64,000 nucleotides of DNA from CAVRQM01 sp963723455 (GTDB lineage Bacteria; Pseudomonadota; Alphaproteobacteria; Acetobacterales; Acetobacteraceae): positions 124,001 to 188,000 of the forward strand of contig CAVRQM010000001.1 of assembly GCA_963723455.1 (NCBI GenBank). The letters run 5' to 3'. The position numbers were made by a program, and so were the translations under genes. The notes beneath the pieces are model-generated. The model was not told the DNA's origin. It saw nothing but the letters and a program-made list of their open reading frames with translations, and did no database searches. Positions 8,414 to 17,224 of this stretch are shown here, in pieces (the stretch's first letter is position 1; each line of letters begins with the position of its first letter).

Positions 8414-8815
8414 TCAGGCGCCGATGCTCTGCTTCGGCGGGACCGAATCCAGAGCCGGCCCGTCCGGCGTCCAAGCCTCGTAATCGCCGGTGGCGCGGGC
8501 GCGCGTGCCGCCGCTGTAATCGTGCCCAGCCGGCCGGTAGCTCAGCGGCGTGCCGGTCGCATTGGCCAGATGCGGCTTTTGCCAGGGCTTGCGGCCCAGT
8601 TCCGGCAGCGGCGCGTCGGTAGTGTAGTGCAGCCATGAGTGCCATTCGGGCGGCACCTTCGAGGCTTCCGGCTCGCCGGCGTAGATCACCCAGCGCCGCA
8701 TTTTCGGGGCGCCCGCGCGCAGGCGCTTTTCCTCATAATACACGTTGCCGAGGCCGTCGCGGCCGACGACACGCCCGTTGAGCCAAGTGTAGATGCGCGT
8801 GCCGATGGTCGCCAT
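8414..8815 (-). CDS. NADH dehydrogenase accessory subunit, NDUFA12 family
   Basis: A 133-residue homologue of mitochondrial complex I subunit NDUFA12 (B17.2), an accessory subunit found in alphaproteobacteria. Recognisable features are the N-terminal GRDGLGNVYYEEK, RRWVIYAGEPEASKVPPEWHSWLHY and the C-terminal KPHLANATGTPLSYRPAGHDY. The start is the ATG before ATIGTRIYTWLNG; longer upstream reading is non-homologous. It leads the minus-strand mlaD/DUF2155 operon and is divergent from the TSCPD gene, leaving a 142-base shared promoter region. Confidence 0.94.
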   Translation of the reverse strand: MATIGTRIYTWLNGRVVGRDGLGNVYYEEKRLRAGAPKMRRWVIYAGEPEASKVPPEWHSWLHYTTDAPLPELGRKPWQKPHLANATGTPLSYRPAGHDYSGGTRARATGDYEAWTPDGPALDSVPPKQSIGA

Positions 8816-8957
8816 GCGCCCGCTATAAACGACGCCGCGGCGGTGGTCCAATCCGGGCCCGGAGGACGCCTGCGCGCACAGGATTTTGCGTGACATCTGT
8901 CCGGCGACCACAAAATGCGCTTTTGCCGGCGGCTCGGAGCGCGTAACGTCATGGGCC

Positions 8958-10259
8958 ATGAAAGCACCCCGAAGCGGCACCTTGCGACTGTGGGACGGCG
9001 TGCGGATGCGCCGCTGCGAGGCGGCGCGCGATCCCGACGCCGATCCGCGCCGGGTGATCCTGCCGGCGTCCTGGGATGCGGCGGCGGCGGCCGGGCTGGC
9101 GACGCTGGCGCCGGGCGATGGGGAAGTCGCGCTGGCGACGCTGGCGGAGCGCTGGCTGGCGCGGCTAGCGGCGCATGCGGGTGGCGGCGCGGTCGCCACG
9201 GCGATGCACCGCCTGCTGCTGGAGCAGTCCGCCTTGCCGGAAGCGGCGGCGTGGACGGGCAGCGGGGCGATCGGCGCCCGCCTGCATTTGGCGGCGGAAG
9301 CGGGCGAGGCCGCGCGGCTGCTGGAGGCTGCGGAGGTCGCGGCGGCCGCCTGTGCCGTGCTGTGGCCGGGCGAGCGGCCGCGCCTGCGGATCACCGGGCT
9401 GGCCGGGACGATCGCGGCGAGCGGCCTGGACTACGACAGCGCCGCCGCCCGCGACCTGGCTGGCACGCTGCTGCGGGCACTGCGGGCGCGGCTGCCGCAC
9501 GCATGGCTCGGCGTCGGCGCGGCTGATTGCCTCGATGCGCTGCTGGGCGTCGAGACCGCCGGCATCGCGCCGGATTTCGGACCGCTGGACGCGCATGGCG
9601 CTCTGTCGCGCGCCAGCCAGGCGCTGCTGGCCGCGCGCGCGACCAGCGAGGCGGCGGCGCTCGCCTCCGTGCTGGCCGGACGTGACGTGCTGCCCACCGC
9701 CTCGGCGGCGGCGCATGCGGCGATGGATGCCGCGCTGGCGCCGTATCTGGACGCGCGGCCCGCGATGCCCGCCGCCCTGCCCGCGCCGATCCGCCCGCAA
9801 CGGCGGCGCGACCTGCCGGCGCGGCGCGGCGGCATTGCGCACAAGGCGGTGGTCGGCGGCCAAAAGGTTTTCCTGCGCACCGGGGAATACCCCGACGGCC
9901 GCCCCGGCGAGGTCGCGATCACCCTGCCGCAGGCCACGCCTGCGGTGCGCGCCCTGGTCGAGTGCCTGTCGCACGCCATCGGCATCGGGCTGCAGCACGG
10001 CGCCCCGCTGGCCGAGTTCGTCGATGCGCTGGCCGGCAGCCGCTTCGGCCCCTCCGGCGCGGTCGAGGGCGACCCGGCGGTGGCGCGCGCCACCTCGGCC
10101 ATCGACTACGTGATGCGGCATCTGGCGCATGCCTATCTGCCCAGCCAGGCGCTGCCGCCGGCCGATGCCGATGGCGACGAGGCGCCGCCGCTGCTGCCGC
10201 TGGAGCTGCCGCACGAGGCAGCGCCGGCACGGCGACGCGGCCTGCGGGTGGTGAAGTAG
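8958..10259 (+). CDS. TSCPD-domain protein, NrdJ C-terminus-like
   Basis: A 433-residue protein whose C-terminal third (about 285-400) closely resembles the end of adenosylcobalamin-dependent ribonucleotide reductase NrdJ. It shows GGIAHKAVVGGQKVFLRTGEY, GLQHGAPLAEFVDAL, RFGPSGAVEGDPAV and SAIDYVMRHLAHAYLP, corresponding to the TSCPD region. The N-terminal 280 residues are Ala-rich and helical, and show no reductase barrel, finger-loop glycyl/cysteine motifs or cobalamin-binding site. It therefore cannot be a reductase alone. A partner or regulatory role is possible but unproven. The ATG at 8958 starts MKAPRSGTLRLWDGV. RidA follows one base after the stop. Confidence 0.8.
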   Translation: MKAPRSGTLRLWDGVRMRRCEAARDPDADPRRVILPASWDAAAAAGLATLAPGDGEVALATLAERWLARLAAHAGGGAVATAMHRLLLEQSALPEAAAWTGSGAIGARLHLAAEAGEAARLLEAAEVAAAACAVLWPGERPRLRITGLAGTIAASGLDYDSAAARDLAGTLLRALRARLPHAWLGVGAADCLDALLGVETAGIAPDFGPLDAHGALSRASQALLAARATSEAAALASVLAGRDVLPTASAAAHAAMDAALAPYLDARPAMPAALPAPIRPQRRRDLPARRGGIAHKAVVGGQKVFLRTGEYPDGRPGEVAITLPQATPAVRALVECLSHAIGIGLQHGAPLAEFVDALAGSRFGPSGAVEGDPAVARATSAIDYVMRHLAHAYLPSQALPPADADGDEAPPLLPLELPHEAAPARRRGLRVVK

Positions 10260-10260
10260 C

Positions 10261-10728
10261 GTGGCCGGGCGGATCGAGGCGCGGCTGGCCGAACTCGGCA
10301 TCGTCCTGCCCGACGCGCCGGCGCCCGTCGCCAACTACGTGCCTTTTGTGGTCAGCGGCGATCTGGTCGTGGTGTCCGGCCAGATCCCGATGCGCGACGG
10401 CAAGCCGGCCTTCGTCGGCAAGCTGGGCGCGGAGGTCAGCATCGAGCAGGGCCAGCAGGCGGCGCAGCTCTGCACGGTCAACCTGCTGGCGCAGCTGCGC
10501 GCCGCCTGCGGCGGGGATCTCGACCGGGTGGTGCGTGTGGTGCGACTGGGAGGCTTCATTGCCGCCGGCCCAGGCTTCACCCAGCACGCAGCGGTGATGA
10601 ACGGCGCCTCGGATCTGGCCGTCGCGATATTCGGCGATGCCGGGCGGCACGCGCGCAGCACCATCGGCGTGCCGTCGCTGCCGCTGGATGCGGCCGTCGA
10701 GGTGGAGGGCATGTTCCGCATTGCCTGA
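10261..10728 (+). CDS. RidA family protein
   Basis: A 155-residue member of the RidA/YjgF/UK114 family, of the longer subtype that often carries an Ala-Gly-rich N-terminus. Canonical RidA hydrolyses reactive enamine/imine intermediates from PLP enzymes. Typical segments are VVSGQIPMRDGKPAFVGKLG, QAAQLCTVNLLAQL (about 62-75) and ARSTIGVPSLPLDAAVEVE at the end. The catalytic Arg of classical RidA falls in HARSTIGV. The start is GTG, one base after the TSCPD stop, so the two are probably cotranscribed. Confidence 0.9.
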   Translation: MAGRIEARLAELGIVLPDAPAPVANYVPFVVSGDLVVVSGQIPMRDGKPAFVGKLGAEVSIEQGQQAAQLCTVNLLAQLRAACGGDLDRVVRVVRLGGFIAAGPGFTQHAAVMNGASDLAVAIFGDAGRHARSTIGVPSLPLDAAVEVEGMFRIA

Positions 10729-10754
10729 CGGCGCGCCGGGGTCATCTCTGGCCC

Positions 10755-11918
10755 ATGCCGGACGGAACCACGCCGCTCACGCTCTCCCTGCACCGCGCCA
10801 TCGCCGAAATCCCCGCCGCCGAATGGGATGCCTGCGCCGGCGCCGCCAATCCGTTCGTCAGCCACGGCTTCCTGGCGGCGATCGAGGAGAGCGGCTCGTC
10901 CGGGCGGCGCACCGGCTGGCTGCCACAGCACGCGGCGCTGCGCGACTCAGCCGGCGTGCTGGTCGCCGCCGCGCCGATGTATGCGAAGTCGCATAGTTAT
11001 GGAGAATACGTGTTCGACCATGGCTGGGCGCACGCCTTCGAGCGCGCCGGCGGCAGCTACTACCCGAAGCTGCAGGTCGCGGTGCCGTTCAGCCCGGTGC
11101 CCGGGCCACGCCTGCTGATCCGCCCGGACTTCGGCGTGCCGCGCGAGGCGCTGGGCCGGGCGCTGGCACAAGCCTGCGGCGAGATGGAGCTATCCTCGGT
11201 GCATGCCACGTTCTGCTGCGAGGCGGACTGGGCGGCGCTGGGCGAGGCCGGCTGGCTGCAACGCATCGGCGTGCAGTTCCATTGGGAGAATGCCGGCTAT
11301 GCGAGTTTCGACGACTTCCTCGGCGCGCTGTCGTCGCGCAAGCGCAAGTCGATCCGCCGCGAACGCCGCGATGCCAACGCCGCCGGTCTGGAGTTCCTGG
11401 CGCTGCGCGGCGACGATATCGGCCGGCGGGAGTGGGACGCGTTCTACGAGTTCTACACCTCGACCGTGGACCGCAAATGGGGCAGCGCGTATCTGACGCG
11501 CGGGTTCTTCGGCAAGCTGGCGCAGCATCTGGGCGATGCGGTCGTGCTGATGCTGGCGCTGCACCACGGCCGACCGGTCGCCGGCGCGCTGAACCTGGTC
11601 GGGCGGGAGGCGCTGTACGGCCGCAACTGGGGCTGCCGCGGCGACTGGCCATTCCTGCATTTCGAGCTGTGCTACTATCGGGCGATCGACTTCGCCATCG
11701 AGCACGGCCTATCGCGGGTCGAGGCCGGCGCGCAGGGCGAACACAAGATCCAGCGCGGCTACCTGCCGCGGCCAACGTTTTCCGCCCACTGGATCGCCCA
11801 TCCGGGGCTGCGCCGGGCGATCGGCGACTTCCTGGATCAGGAACGCCCGGCGATGCTGGCCGAAATGGCGGCGATGGCGGAAGGCGGGCCGTTCCGGCGT
11901 GACGAGGCGGATGGGTAG
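10755..11918 (+). CDS. FemAB-like GNAT acyltransferase (DUF482/PF04339 type)
   Basis: A 387-residue protein of the peptidoglycan-biosynthesis-like FemAB_like family. Features include NPFVSHGFLAAIEESG (about 31-46), YGEYVFDHGWAHAFERAGGSYYPKLQVAVPFSPVPG split into two motifs, and LSSRKRKSIRRERR (about 189-202). The GNAT-fold end reads GRNWGCRGDWPFLHFELCYYRAIDFAIEHGLSRVEAGAQG, then HKIQRGYLP. Family members are widespread in proteobacteria, with no proven substrate. The gene ends 34 bases from the converging EVE gene. No terminator hairpin is obvious between them. Confidence 0.88.
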   Translation: MPDGTTPLTLSLHRAIAEIPAAEWDACAGAANPFVSHGFLAAIEESGSSGRRTGWLPQHAALRDSAGVLVAAAPMYAKSHSYGEYVFDHGWAHAFERAGGSYYPKLQVAVPFSPVPGPRLLIRPDFGVPREALGRALAQACGEMELSSVHATFCCEADWAALGEAGWLQRIGVQFHWENAGYASFDDFLGALSSRKRKSIRRERRDANAAGLEFLALRGDDIGRREWDAFYEFYTSTVDRKWGSAYLTRGFFGKLAQHLGDAVVLMLALHHGRPVAGALNLVGREALYGRNWGCRGDWPFLHFELCYYRAIDFAIEHGLSRVEAGAQGEHKIQRGYLPRPTFSAHWIAHPGLRRAIGDFLDQERPAMLAEMAAMAEGGPFRRDEADG

Positions 11919-11952
11919 GGCGCGGGGTTCGCAGTTCCGGGCTTCGTATGGA

Positions 11953-12408
11953 TCAGGCGGTCGTCCCCGCGGCAGCCGGCGGGTCAAGCCGCTTCCGGGC
12001 GCGCCAGCCGCCCGCGCGGCAGATGTGGCGCCAATGCGCGTCCGATACCGGCACAACCGACAGCCGCGACTGGCGCAGCAGCAGGAAGCCGGCCAGCGCC
12101 GGGTCGGTTTTCATCTCGGCCAGCGTCACCGGGCGCGGCATCGGTCCTACCGCGCGCATATCGACGCAGACCCAGCCGCCCCCGTCGGCGGTCGGGTCGG
12201 GATAGGCGGCGCGCGCCACCTCGACCACGCCCACCACCTCCTTGCCGACGTTCGAATGATAGAAGAACGCCCGCTCGCCCACCTGCATCGCGCGCAGGTT
12301 GTTGGCCGCGGCGTGGTTGCGCACGCCGGTCCACGGCTCGACCCCGTGCGCCACCTGCTGCGACCAGGAGAACGCGTCCGGCTCCGACTTGACCAGCCAG
12401 AACGCCAC
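11953..12408 (-). CDS. EVE domain protein
   Basis: A 151-residue single-domain EVE protein, related to PUA/YTH folds that bind modified nucleic-acid bases. The opening FWLVKSEPDAFSWSQQV is diagnostic, followed by WTGVRNHAAANNLRAMQVGERAFFYHSN and a closing RQSRLSVVPVSDAHWRHI. The start is a GTG two bases after the stop of the YciI gene, giving VAFWLVKSEP at the N-terminus. Translational coupling is likely since no good ribosome site is visible. EVE proteins often lie beside YciI-like genes in alphaproteobacteria. Confidence 0.92.
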   Translation of the reverse strand: MAFWLVKSEPDAFSWSQQVAHGVEPWTGVRNHAAANNLRAMQVGERAFFYHSNVGKEVVGVVEVARAAYPDPTADGGGWVCVDMRAVGPMPRPVTLAEMKTDPALAGFLLLRQSRLSVVPVSDAHWRHICRAGGWRARKRLDPPAAAGTTA

Positions 12409-12410
12409 GG

Positions 12411-12704
12411 TCAGGCCACCCGCGCGCCGTCCTTGAACACCGTCCGGAACGGCCGGATCACGGTGGCCTCGAAGACTTCGGCCCCGGTATAGGGGTCGGC
12501 GGCGGCGAACGCCTCGGCGGCGGCGCGGTCGGCCACGTCGATGACCAGCAGCGAGCCGCATGGCTTGCCCTCGGGGTCGAGCAGCGCGCCGGCCTGCACC
12601 AACTCGGAGATTCGGGAGTTCAGATACGCCAGATGGGCCGGGCGATTGGCCATGCGCAGGTCCAGCGCGCCCGGTCGGTCGGTGCAGATCACAGCGAACA
12701 ACAT
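12411..12704 (-). CDS. YciI family protein
   Basis: A 97-residue YciI-like protein with a dimeric ferredoxin-like fold. The N-terminus MLFAVICTDRPGALDLR and the conserved SRISELVQAGALLDPEG, GSLLVIDVADRAAAEAFAAADPY and FEATVIRPF support this. YciI family members include a dehydrochlorinase-like active site His/Asp pair; here the Asp in ADPYTGAEVFE is present. The ATG at 12704 has a GGAG nine bases upstream and is preferred to in-frame upstream codons. It is divergent from ccmC. Confidence 0.92.
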   Translation of the reverse strand: MLFAVICTDRPGALDLRMANRPAHLAYLNSRISELVQAGALLDPEGKPCGSLLVIDVADRAAAEAFAAADPYTGAEVFEATVIRPFRTVFKDGARVA

Positions 12705-12792
12705 GAAAACATCTCCATAGGGGGCAGACCACGAGCCTAACCGGCCAAGCGCGCGCTTCAAACTTCACCGGTCCTGCCCTAGTGTCGGCTCA

Positions 12793-13584
12793 ATGGACGC
12801 CAGTTCCACTCTCGCGCCGCCCCAGCGCGGGCCGGGTTCTCCGGCCGGCGGCGGCAGCCTGCATCGATTCGCCAATCCGGGGCGGTTCCTGCGGCTGTCC
12901 GGCCGGGTGCTGCCGCCGCTCGCCGCGATCGCAGTGGCGCTGACCGCGACCGGGCTGATCTGGGGCCTGTTCTTCGCGCCGTCCGACTGGCAGCAGGGCG
13001 ATGCGGTGCGGATCATGTACGTGCATGTGCCGTGCGCCTGGCTCGCGTCATCCGGGTATTTCGCGCTGGCGCTGTGCTCGGCCGCATCGCTGATCTGGCG
13101 GCATCCGCTGGCCGATCTGGCGGCGGTCGAGATCGGGCCGGTCGGCGCGGCGGCGACCGCGGTGTGCCTGGCCTCCGGCAGCCTGTGGGGCAAGCCCACC
13201 TGGGGCACCTGGTGGGTTTGGGATGCCCGCCTGACTTCGGTGCTGGTGCTGTTCTTCCTGTATCTCGGCCATATCGCGCTGGTGCGCGCCTTTGACGATC
13301 CGCAGCGCGGCTATCGCGCCGGCGCGATCCTGGCGCTGGTCGGCGTGGTCAACCTGCCGATCATCAAATACTCCGTCGATTGGTGGAATACGCTGCACCA
13401 GCCGGCCAGCATTTCACTGACCGGCGCGCCGACCATGTATGTGGGGATGCTGTGGCCGCTGCTGATCTCCGCGCTCGGCTTCACCGCCGGCTTCGTCGCC
13501 CTGGTGACCGCGCGCACCCGGGCGGCGATCATGGAGCGTCGGGTGCGCGGGCTGCTGCTGGCCCGCGCGCACCAAACGGCATGA
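12793..13584 (+). CDS. ccmC: Heme ABC transporter permease CcmC
   Basis: A 263-residue inner-membrane protein with six predicted membrane segments. It presents heme to CcmE in system I cytochrome c maturation. The WWD domain GTWWVWDARLTSVLVL (about 136-151) and the two periplasmic heme-ligand histidines (MYVHVPCAW, about 75-83, and WWNTLHQPAS, about 197-206) are all present. A cytoplasmic N-terminal extension of about 35 residues is Pro/Gly-rich. It is first of the ccmCDEFGHI operon here; ccmA and ccmB are not adjacent. Confidence 0.97.
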   Translation: MDASSTLAPPQRGPGSPAGGGSLHRFANPGRFLRLSGRVLPPLAAIAVALTATGLIWGLFFAPSDWQQGDAVRIMYVHVPCAWLASSGYFALALCSAASLIWRHPLADLAAVEIGPVGAAATAVCLASGSLWGKPTWGTWWVWDARLTSVLVLFFLYLGHIALVRAFDDPQRGYRAGAILALVGVVNLPIIKYSVDWWNTLHQPASISLTGAPTMYVGMLWPLLISALGFTAGFVALVTARTRAAIMERRVRGLLLARAHQTA

Positions 13585-13597
13585 GGGACCGGTGCGC

Positions 13598-13753
13598 ATG
13601 AACCACCTGCCCTACATCGCCGGCGCCTATGGCCTGACCTTGGCGGTCATCCTGTGGCTGTCGATCGACGCCGCCGTGCGCACCGCGCGGGCGCGCCGCC
13701 GGCTGGCCGCGATCGACCCGCGCGCGGGCGCCACGGCGGGGCGCGACCGATGA
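13598..13753 (+). CDS. ccmD: Heme exporter protein CcmD
   Basis: A 51-residue protein that fits CcmD by size, position and topology. It begins MNHLPYIAGAYGLTLAVIL, with one membrane helix (about 8-27) followed by a very basic cytoplasmic segment RTARARRRL. CcmD helps release holo-CcmE from the CcmABC complex. It begins 13 bases after the ccmC stop. Its TGA overlaps the ccmE ATG by four bases. The gene is too small for many gene callers. Confidence 0.9.
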   Translation: MNHLPYIAGAYGLTLAVILWLSIDAAVRTARARRRLAAIDPRAGATAGRDR

Positions 13754-14262
13754 CCCGCAAGCACCGGCGCATGGTGATGCTGCTGGCCTGCGGGCTGGGC
13801 CTCGGCTCGGCCGCGGCGCTGACCTTGTCCGCGCTCGGCAGCAGCATGACGTTCTTCCTCTCGCCCGGCCAGATCGCCACCCAGACTCCTGAGCCAGGTC
13901 GCGATTTCCGGCTCGGCGGGCTTGTCGAGAAGGGCAGTCTTGCGCGCAGCGAACAGGGCGGCTCGCCCTCGGCCCGCTTCACCCTGACCGACGGGCGCGG
14001 CACGGTCACGGTCGAGTATGTCGGCATCCTGCCGGACCTGTTCCGCGAGGGTCAGGGCATCGTCGCTCTCGGCAGCCTCGGAACGGACGGCGTGTTTCAC
14101 GCCAGCGAGGTGCTGGCCAAGCACGATGAGACCTACATGCCCAAGGAGGTCGTCGCCGCGCTGAAGAAGTCCGGGCATTGGGATCCGGCCGCCGGCGGTC
14201 CGCCGCCGGCGGCGACCTGGAACGACATGAGCCTGACCAAGACCGCCAAGGCCGGCGGATGA
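13750..14262 (+). CDS. ccmE: Cytochrome c maturation heme chaperone CcmE
   Basis: A 170-residue periplasmic heme chaperone with an N-terminal membrane anchor (about 7-29) and the CcmE beta-barrel. The heme-binding signature AKHDETYMP contains His-125, the covalent heme attachment residue, and Tyr-129. Other family segments are FRLGGLVEKGS and TVEYVGILPDLFREGQGIVALG. The start is set by the ATGA overlap with ccmD, and the stop overlaps ccmF in the same way. The C-terminal tail is flexible and Pro/Ala-rich. Confidence 0.97.
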   Translation: MTRKHRRMVMLLACGLGLGSAAALTLSALGSSMTFFLSPGQIATQTPEPGRDFRLGGLVEKGSLARSEQGGSPSARFTLTDGRGTVTVEYVGILPDLFREGQGIVALGSLGTDGVFHASEVLAKHDETYMPKEVVAALKKSGHWDPAAGGPPPAATWNDMSLTKTAKAGG

Positions 14263-16242
14263 GCGCGATTTCGGTTCCCGAACTGGGGCATTTCGCGCTG
14301 GCGCTGGCGGTGGCGTTCGCCTTCGCCCAAGCGATCCTGCCGCTATGGGGGGCGCATCGGCGCGACGCGCGGCTGATCGCTGCTGCGCCGGCGATCGCGC
14401 TGGGCACCTTCCTGTGCCTGGCAGTGGCGTTCTTCAGCCTGATGTACAGCTCCGTCACCGACGACTTCTCGGTGTTCAACATCGCCCAGAACAGCCACAG
14501 CCTGAAGCCGCTGCTGTACAAGATCACCGGCGTCTGGGGCGACCACGAGGGCTCGATCCTGCTGTGGTGCCTGGTGCTGTCGCTGTGCGGGGCGGCGGTG
14601 GCGCTGTTCGGCGGCAGCCTGCCGGCGGGGCTGCGCGCGCGGGTGCTGGGGGTGATGGGGCTGTCGTCCTGCGGCTTCATGCTGTTCTGCCTGCTGGAGA
14701 GCAACCCGTTCCTGCGCCTGTGGCCGCCGCCGATCGACGGGCGCGACATGAACCCGCTGCTGCAGGATCCCGGCCTCGCCTTCCATCCGCCCATCCTCTA
14801 CCTCGGCTATGTCGGCATGTCGGTGCCGTTCGCCTTCGCGGTCGCCGCATTGATCGAGGGGCGGATCGACGCCGCCTGGGGCCGGTGGGTACGGCCCTGG
14901 ACCCTGGCCGCCTGGTGTTGCCTGACCGGCGGCATCGCGCTGGGATCCTGGTGGTCGTACTACGAACTCGGCTGGGGCGGGTTCTGGTTCTGGGATCCGG
15001 TGGAGAACGCCTCGCTGCTGCCGTGGCTGACCGGGACCGCGCTGCTGCACTCGGCGATCGTGGTCGAAAAGCGCGAGGCGCTGAAGGTGTGGACCACGCT
15101 GCTGGCGATCGGCACGTTCTCGCTCAGCCTGTCCGGCACGTTCCTGGTGCGCTCGGGGATCCTGAACTCGGTGCACTCGTTTGCGCAGGATCCGGGGCGC
15201 GGCGTATTCATCCTGGGTCTGCTGGGACTGGTGATCGGCGGCTCGCTGCTGCTGTTCGCGATCCGCGCGCCGGCGCTGGCCGCCTCGGGCATTTTCGCGC
15301 CGATTTCACGCGAAGGCGGGCTGGTGCTGAACAACATCCTGCTGTGCTCGATCGCCGCGGTGGTGATGACCGGGACGACCTTCCCGCTGTTCTCCGACCT
15401 GCTGCTGGGCCAGAAATTCTCGGTGGGCGCGCCGTTCTTCAATGCCACCGTGCTGCCGTTGGCGGTGCCGGTGTTCGCGGCAATGTCGATCGGACCCACT
15501 CTGGCGTGGAAGCGGGCATCGCTGGCGCCGGCGCTGGCTCGGCTGTGGTGGGCGGCGCTCGCCGCGGCGGCGATCGCCTTCGCGCTGTCGTTCCGGACGG
15601 CGATCGTGCCGGCGTTGGCGCTAGGGGCCGCGGCCTGGCTGATTCTGGGCGCGATCGCGGACGTGTTCGGCCGCATCCAGCTGTTCCGCATCCCGCTGCG
15701 CGCCAGCCTGTCGCGGCTGGCCGGCCTGCCGCGCGGCGCGTTCGGAACCACCATCGCCCATGCCGGGCTGGGGGTGACCATCGCCGGCATCGCCGGCATG
15801 ACGCTGGCGACCAGCCGGGTCGTGCTGCTGAAGCCCGGGCAGTCCACCGATGTCGCCGGCTATACCTGGACGCTGCAGAGCCTGAGCGATGCGCCGGGGC
15901 CGAACTACGTCGCCCGCGTGGCCACCGTGGATGTCAGCCGGCACGGCCACCATGTCGTGACGCTTGAGCCTGCGCGGCGCAGCTTCCCGGTGCAGCAGGT
16001 GACCACCGCCGAGGCGCGCATCAGCACCAACGGCTTCCGCGACCTGTACGCGGTGCTGGGCGATGAGCGCGACGGCTCGGCGGTGATGCGGCTGCATGTC
16101 AACATCCTGGCGCCCTGGATTCTGGTTCGGCGCGCTGATCATGGCGGCCGGCGGCCTGCTGTCGCTGTCCGACAGGCGGCTGCGCGTCGGCGCCCCGTCG
16201 CGCCGCGCGGCACCGGCGGGGCCGCAGGTGGCGGCCGAATGA
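14259..16242 (+). pseudogene. ccmF: Heme lyase CcmF, single-base frameshift near the 3' end
   Basis: CcmF is the membrane heme lyase that attaches heme to apocytochrome c. The start is fixed by an ATGA overlap with ccmE. The WWD motif WGGFWFWDPVENASLLPWL and long runs of membrane helices are intact. At 16120-16121 an extra T breaks the frame after APWI. Removing it restores WFGALIMAAGGLLSLSD, the expected last helix, and a stop that overlaps ccmG by four bases, giving 660 residues, normal for CcmF. As printed, the frame instead reads on through ccmG without a stop to 16769. A consensus error is more likely than a real CcmF-CcmG fusion. Confidence 0.93.
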
Positions 16243-16769
16243 CGCGGCGCGGCCTGCTGCTGCTGGCTCCGCTGGGCGTAGCCGCCGGCGCCGGCGCGGC
16301 GTTCCTGAGCATGCTCCTGCGGATGGAGCGCGGCACGTTCGATCCGCGGGGCGTCCCCTCGCCGATCCTGGGCCATCGCGTGCCGCCGTTCCGCCTGCCG
16401 GGCCTGACCGATGCCGATCTGGTCACCGGCCGGCCGGTGCTGGTCAACTTCTTCGCGTCGTGGTGCATCCCCTGCATCGAGGAGGCGCCGGTGCTGCTTG
16501 GCCTGAAGCAGTCGGGCGTGCCGCTCGTCGGCATCGCCTACAAGGACAAGCCGGCGGCGACGCAGGCGTTTCTTGCGCGGCGCGGCGACCCGTATGAACG
16601 GGTCGCCGCCGACGCGCCCGGCCTGGTGGCGATCGACTGGGGCGTGAGCGGCGTGCCGGAAACCTTCCTGGTGGATGCCGGCGGGGTGGTGCGCTGGCAC
16701 TACGCCATGCCGCTGACGCCCGAGATCGTGGCGCAGGACATCACGCCCATGCTGCGCCATTACGCATGA
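16239..16769 (+). CDS. ccmG: Thiol:disulfide interchange protein CcmG/DsbE
   Basis: A 176-residue membrane-anchored periplasmic thioredoxin that keeps the apocytochrome CxxCH cysteines reduced. An N-terminal anchor (about 5-27) is followed by PPFRLPGL, then the active site FFASWCIPC (Cys 76 and 79), and VSGVPETFLVDAGG with the cis-proline. The ATG at 16239 forms an ATGA overlap with the repaired ccmF stop. Its own stop overlaps ccmH by four bases. Because of the ccmF indel, this gene appears in the same open frame as ccmF. Confidence 0.95.
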   Translation: MTRRGLLLLAPLGVAAGAGAAFLSMLLRMERGTFDPRGVPSPILGHRVPPFRLPGLTDADLVTGRPVLVNFFASWCIPCIEEAPVLLGLKQSGVPLVGIAYKDKPAATQAFLARRGDPYERVAADAPGLVAIDWGVSGVPETFLVDAGGVVRWHYAMPLTPEIVAQDITPMLRHYA

Positions 16770-17224
16770 GACGGCTGCGCTTCGCCCTGATCATGCTGGC
16801 CGCGCTGGCGGCGGCGCCCGCCGCCTGGGCGATCTCCGACCCGTCCGAGGCGCTGCCGGATCCGGCTCTGGAATCCCGGGCGGTAGCGATAGGCGAGCAA
16901 CTGCGCTGTCTGGTGTGCCAGAACGAAAGCATCGAGGACAGCGGTGCTGATCTGGCGCGCGACCTGCGGAAGATCGTGCGCCAGCAGGTCGTGGCCGGCA
17001 AGACCAACCGGCAGGTCGTGGCCTGGCTGGTCGCGCGCTACGGCAATTTCGTGCGGCTGCGGCCGCCGCTGGACGCGCAGACCTTGGTGCTGTGGGGCTC
17101 GCCGTTCATCTTCCTGGCGGCGGGCTTCGGCGCGGCGCTGCTGGCGCGGCGGCGCACGCCGCCCGTCCCGGCGCCGCTGGATCCGGCGGAACAGGCGCGA
17201 CTGGACCGCCTGCTCGGCGCGTGA
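16766..17224 (+). CDS. ccmH: Cytochrome c-type biogenesis protein CcmH
   Basis: A 152-residue protein with a signal peptide (about 1-22, AAPAAWA), the CcmH signature LRCLVCQNESIEDSGADLA (Cys 48 and 51) and a C-terminal membrane helix (about 107-127). CcmH acts with CcmG and CcmI in reducing apocytochrome and handing it to CcmF. The start is fixed by ATGA overlap with ccmG and the stop by GTGA overlap with ccmI. Confidence 0.96.
   Translation: MRRLRFALIMLAALAAAPAAWAISDPSEALPDPALESRAVAIGEQLRCLVCQNESIEDSGADLARDLRKIVRQQVVAGKTNRQVVAWLVARYGNFVRLRPPLDAQTLVLWGSPFIFLAAGFGAALLARRRTPPVPAPLDPAEQARLDRLLGA

Noticed and set aside
14178..16769. Genuine CcmF-CcmG fusion protein
   Set aside because: Deleting one T restores the last CcmF helix and a stop with the same 4-base overlap seen at every other junction in the operon.
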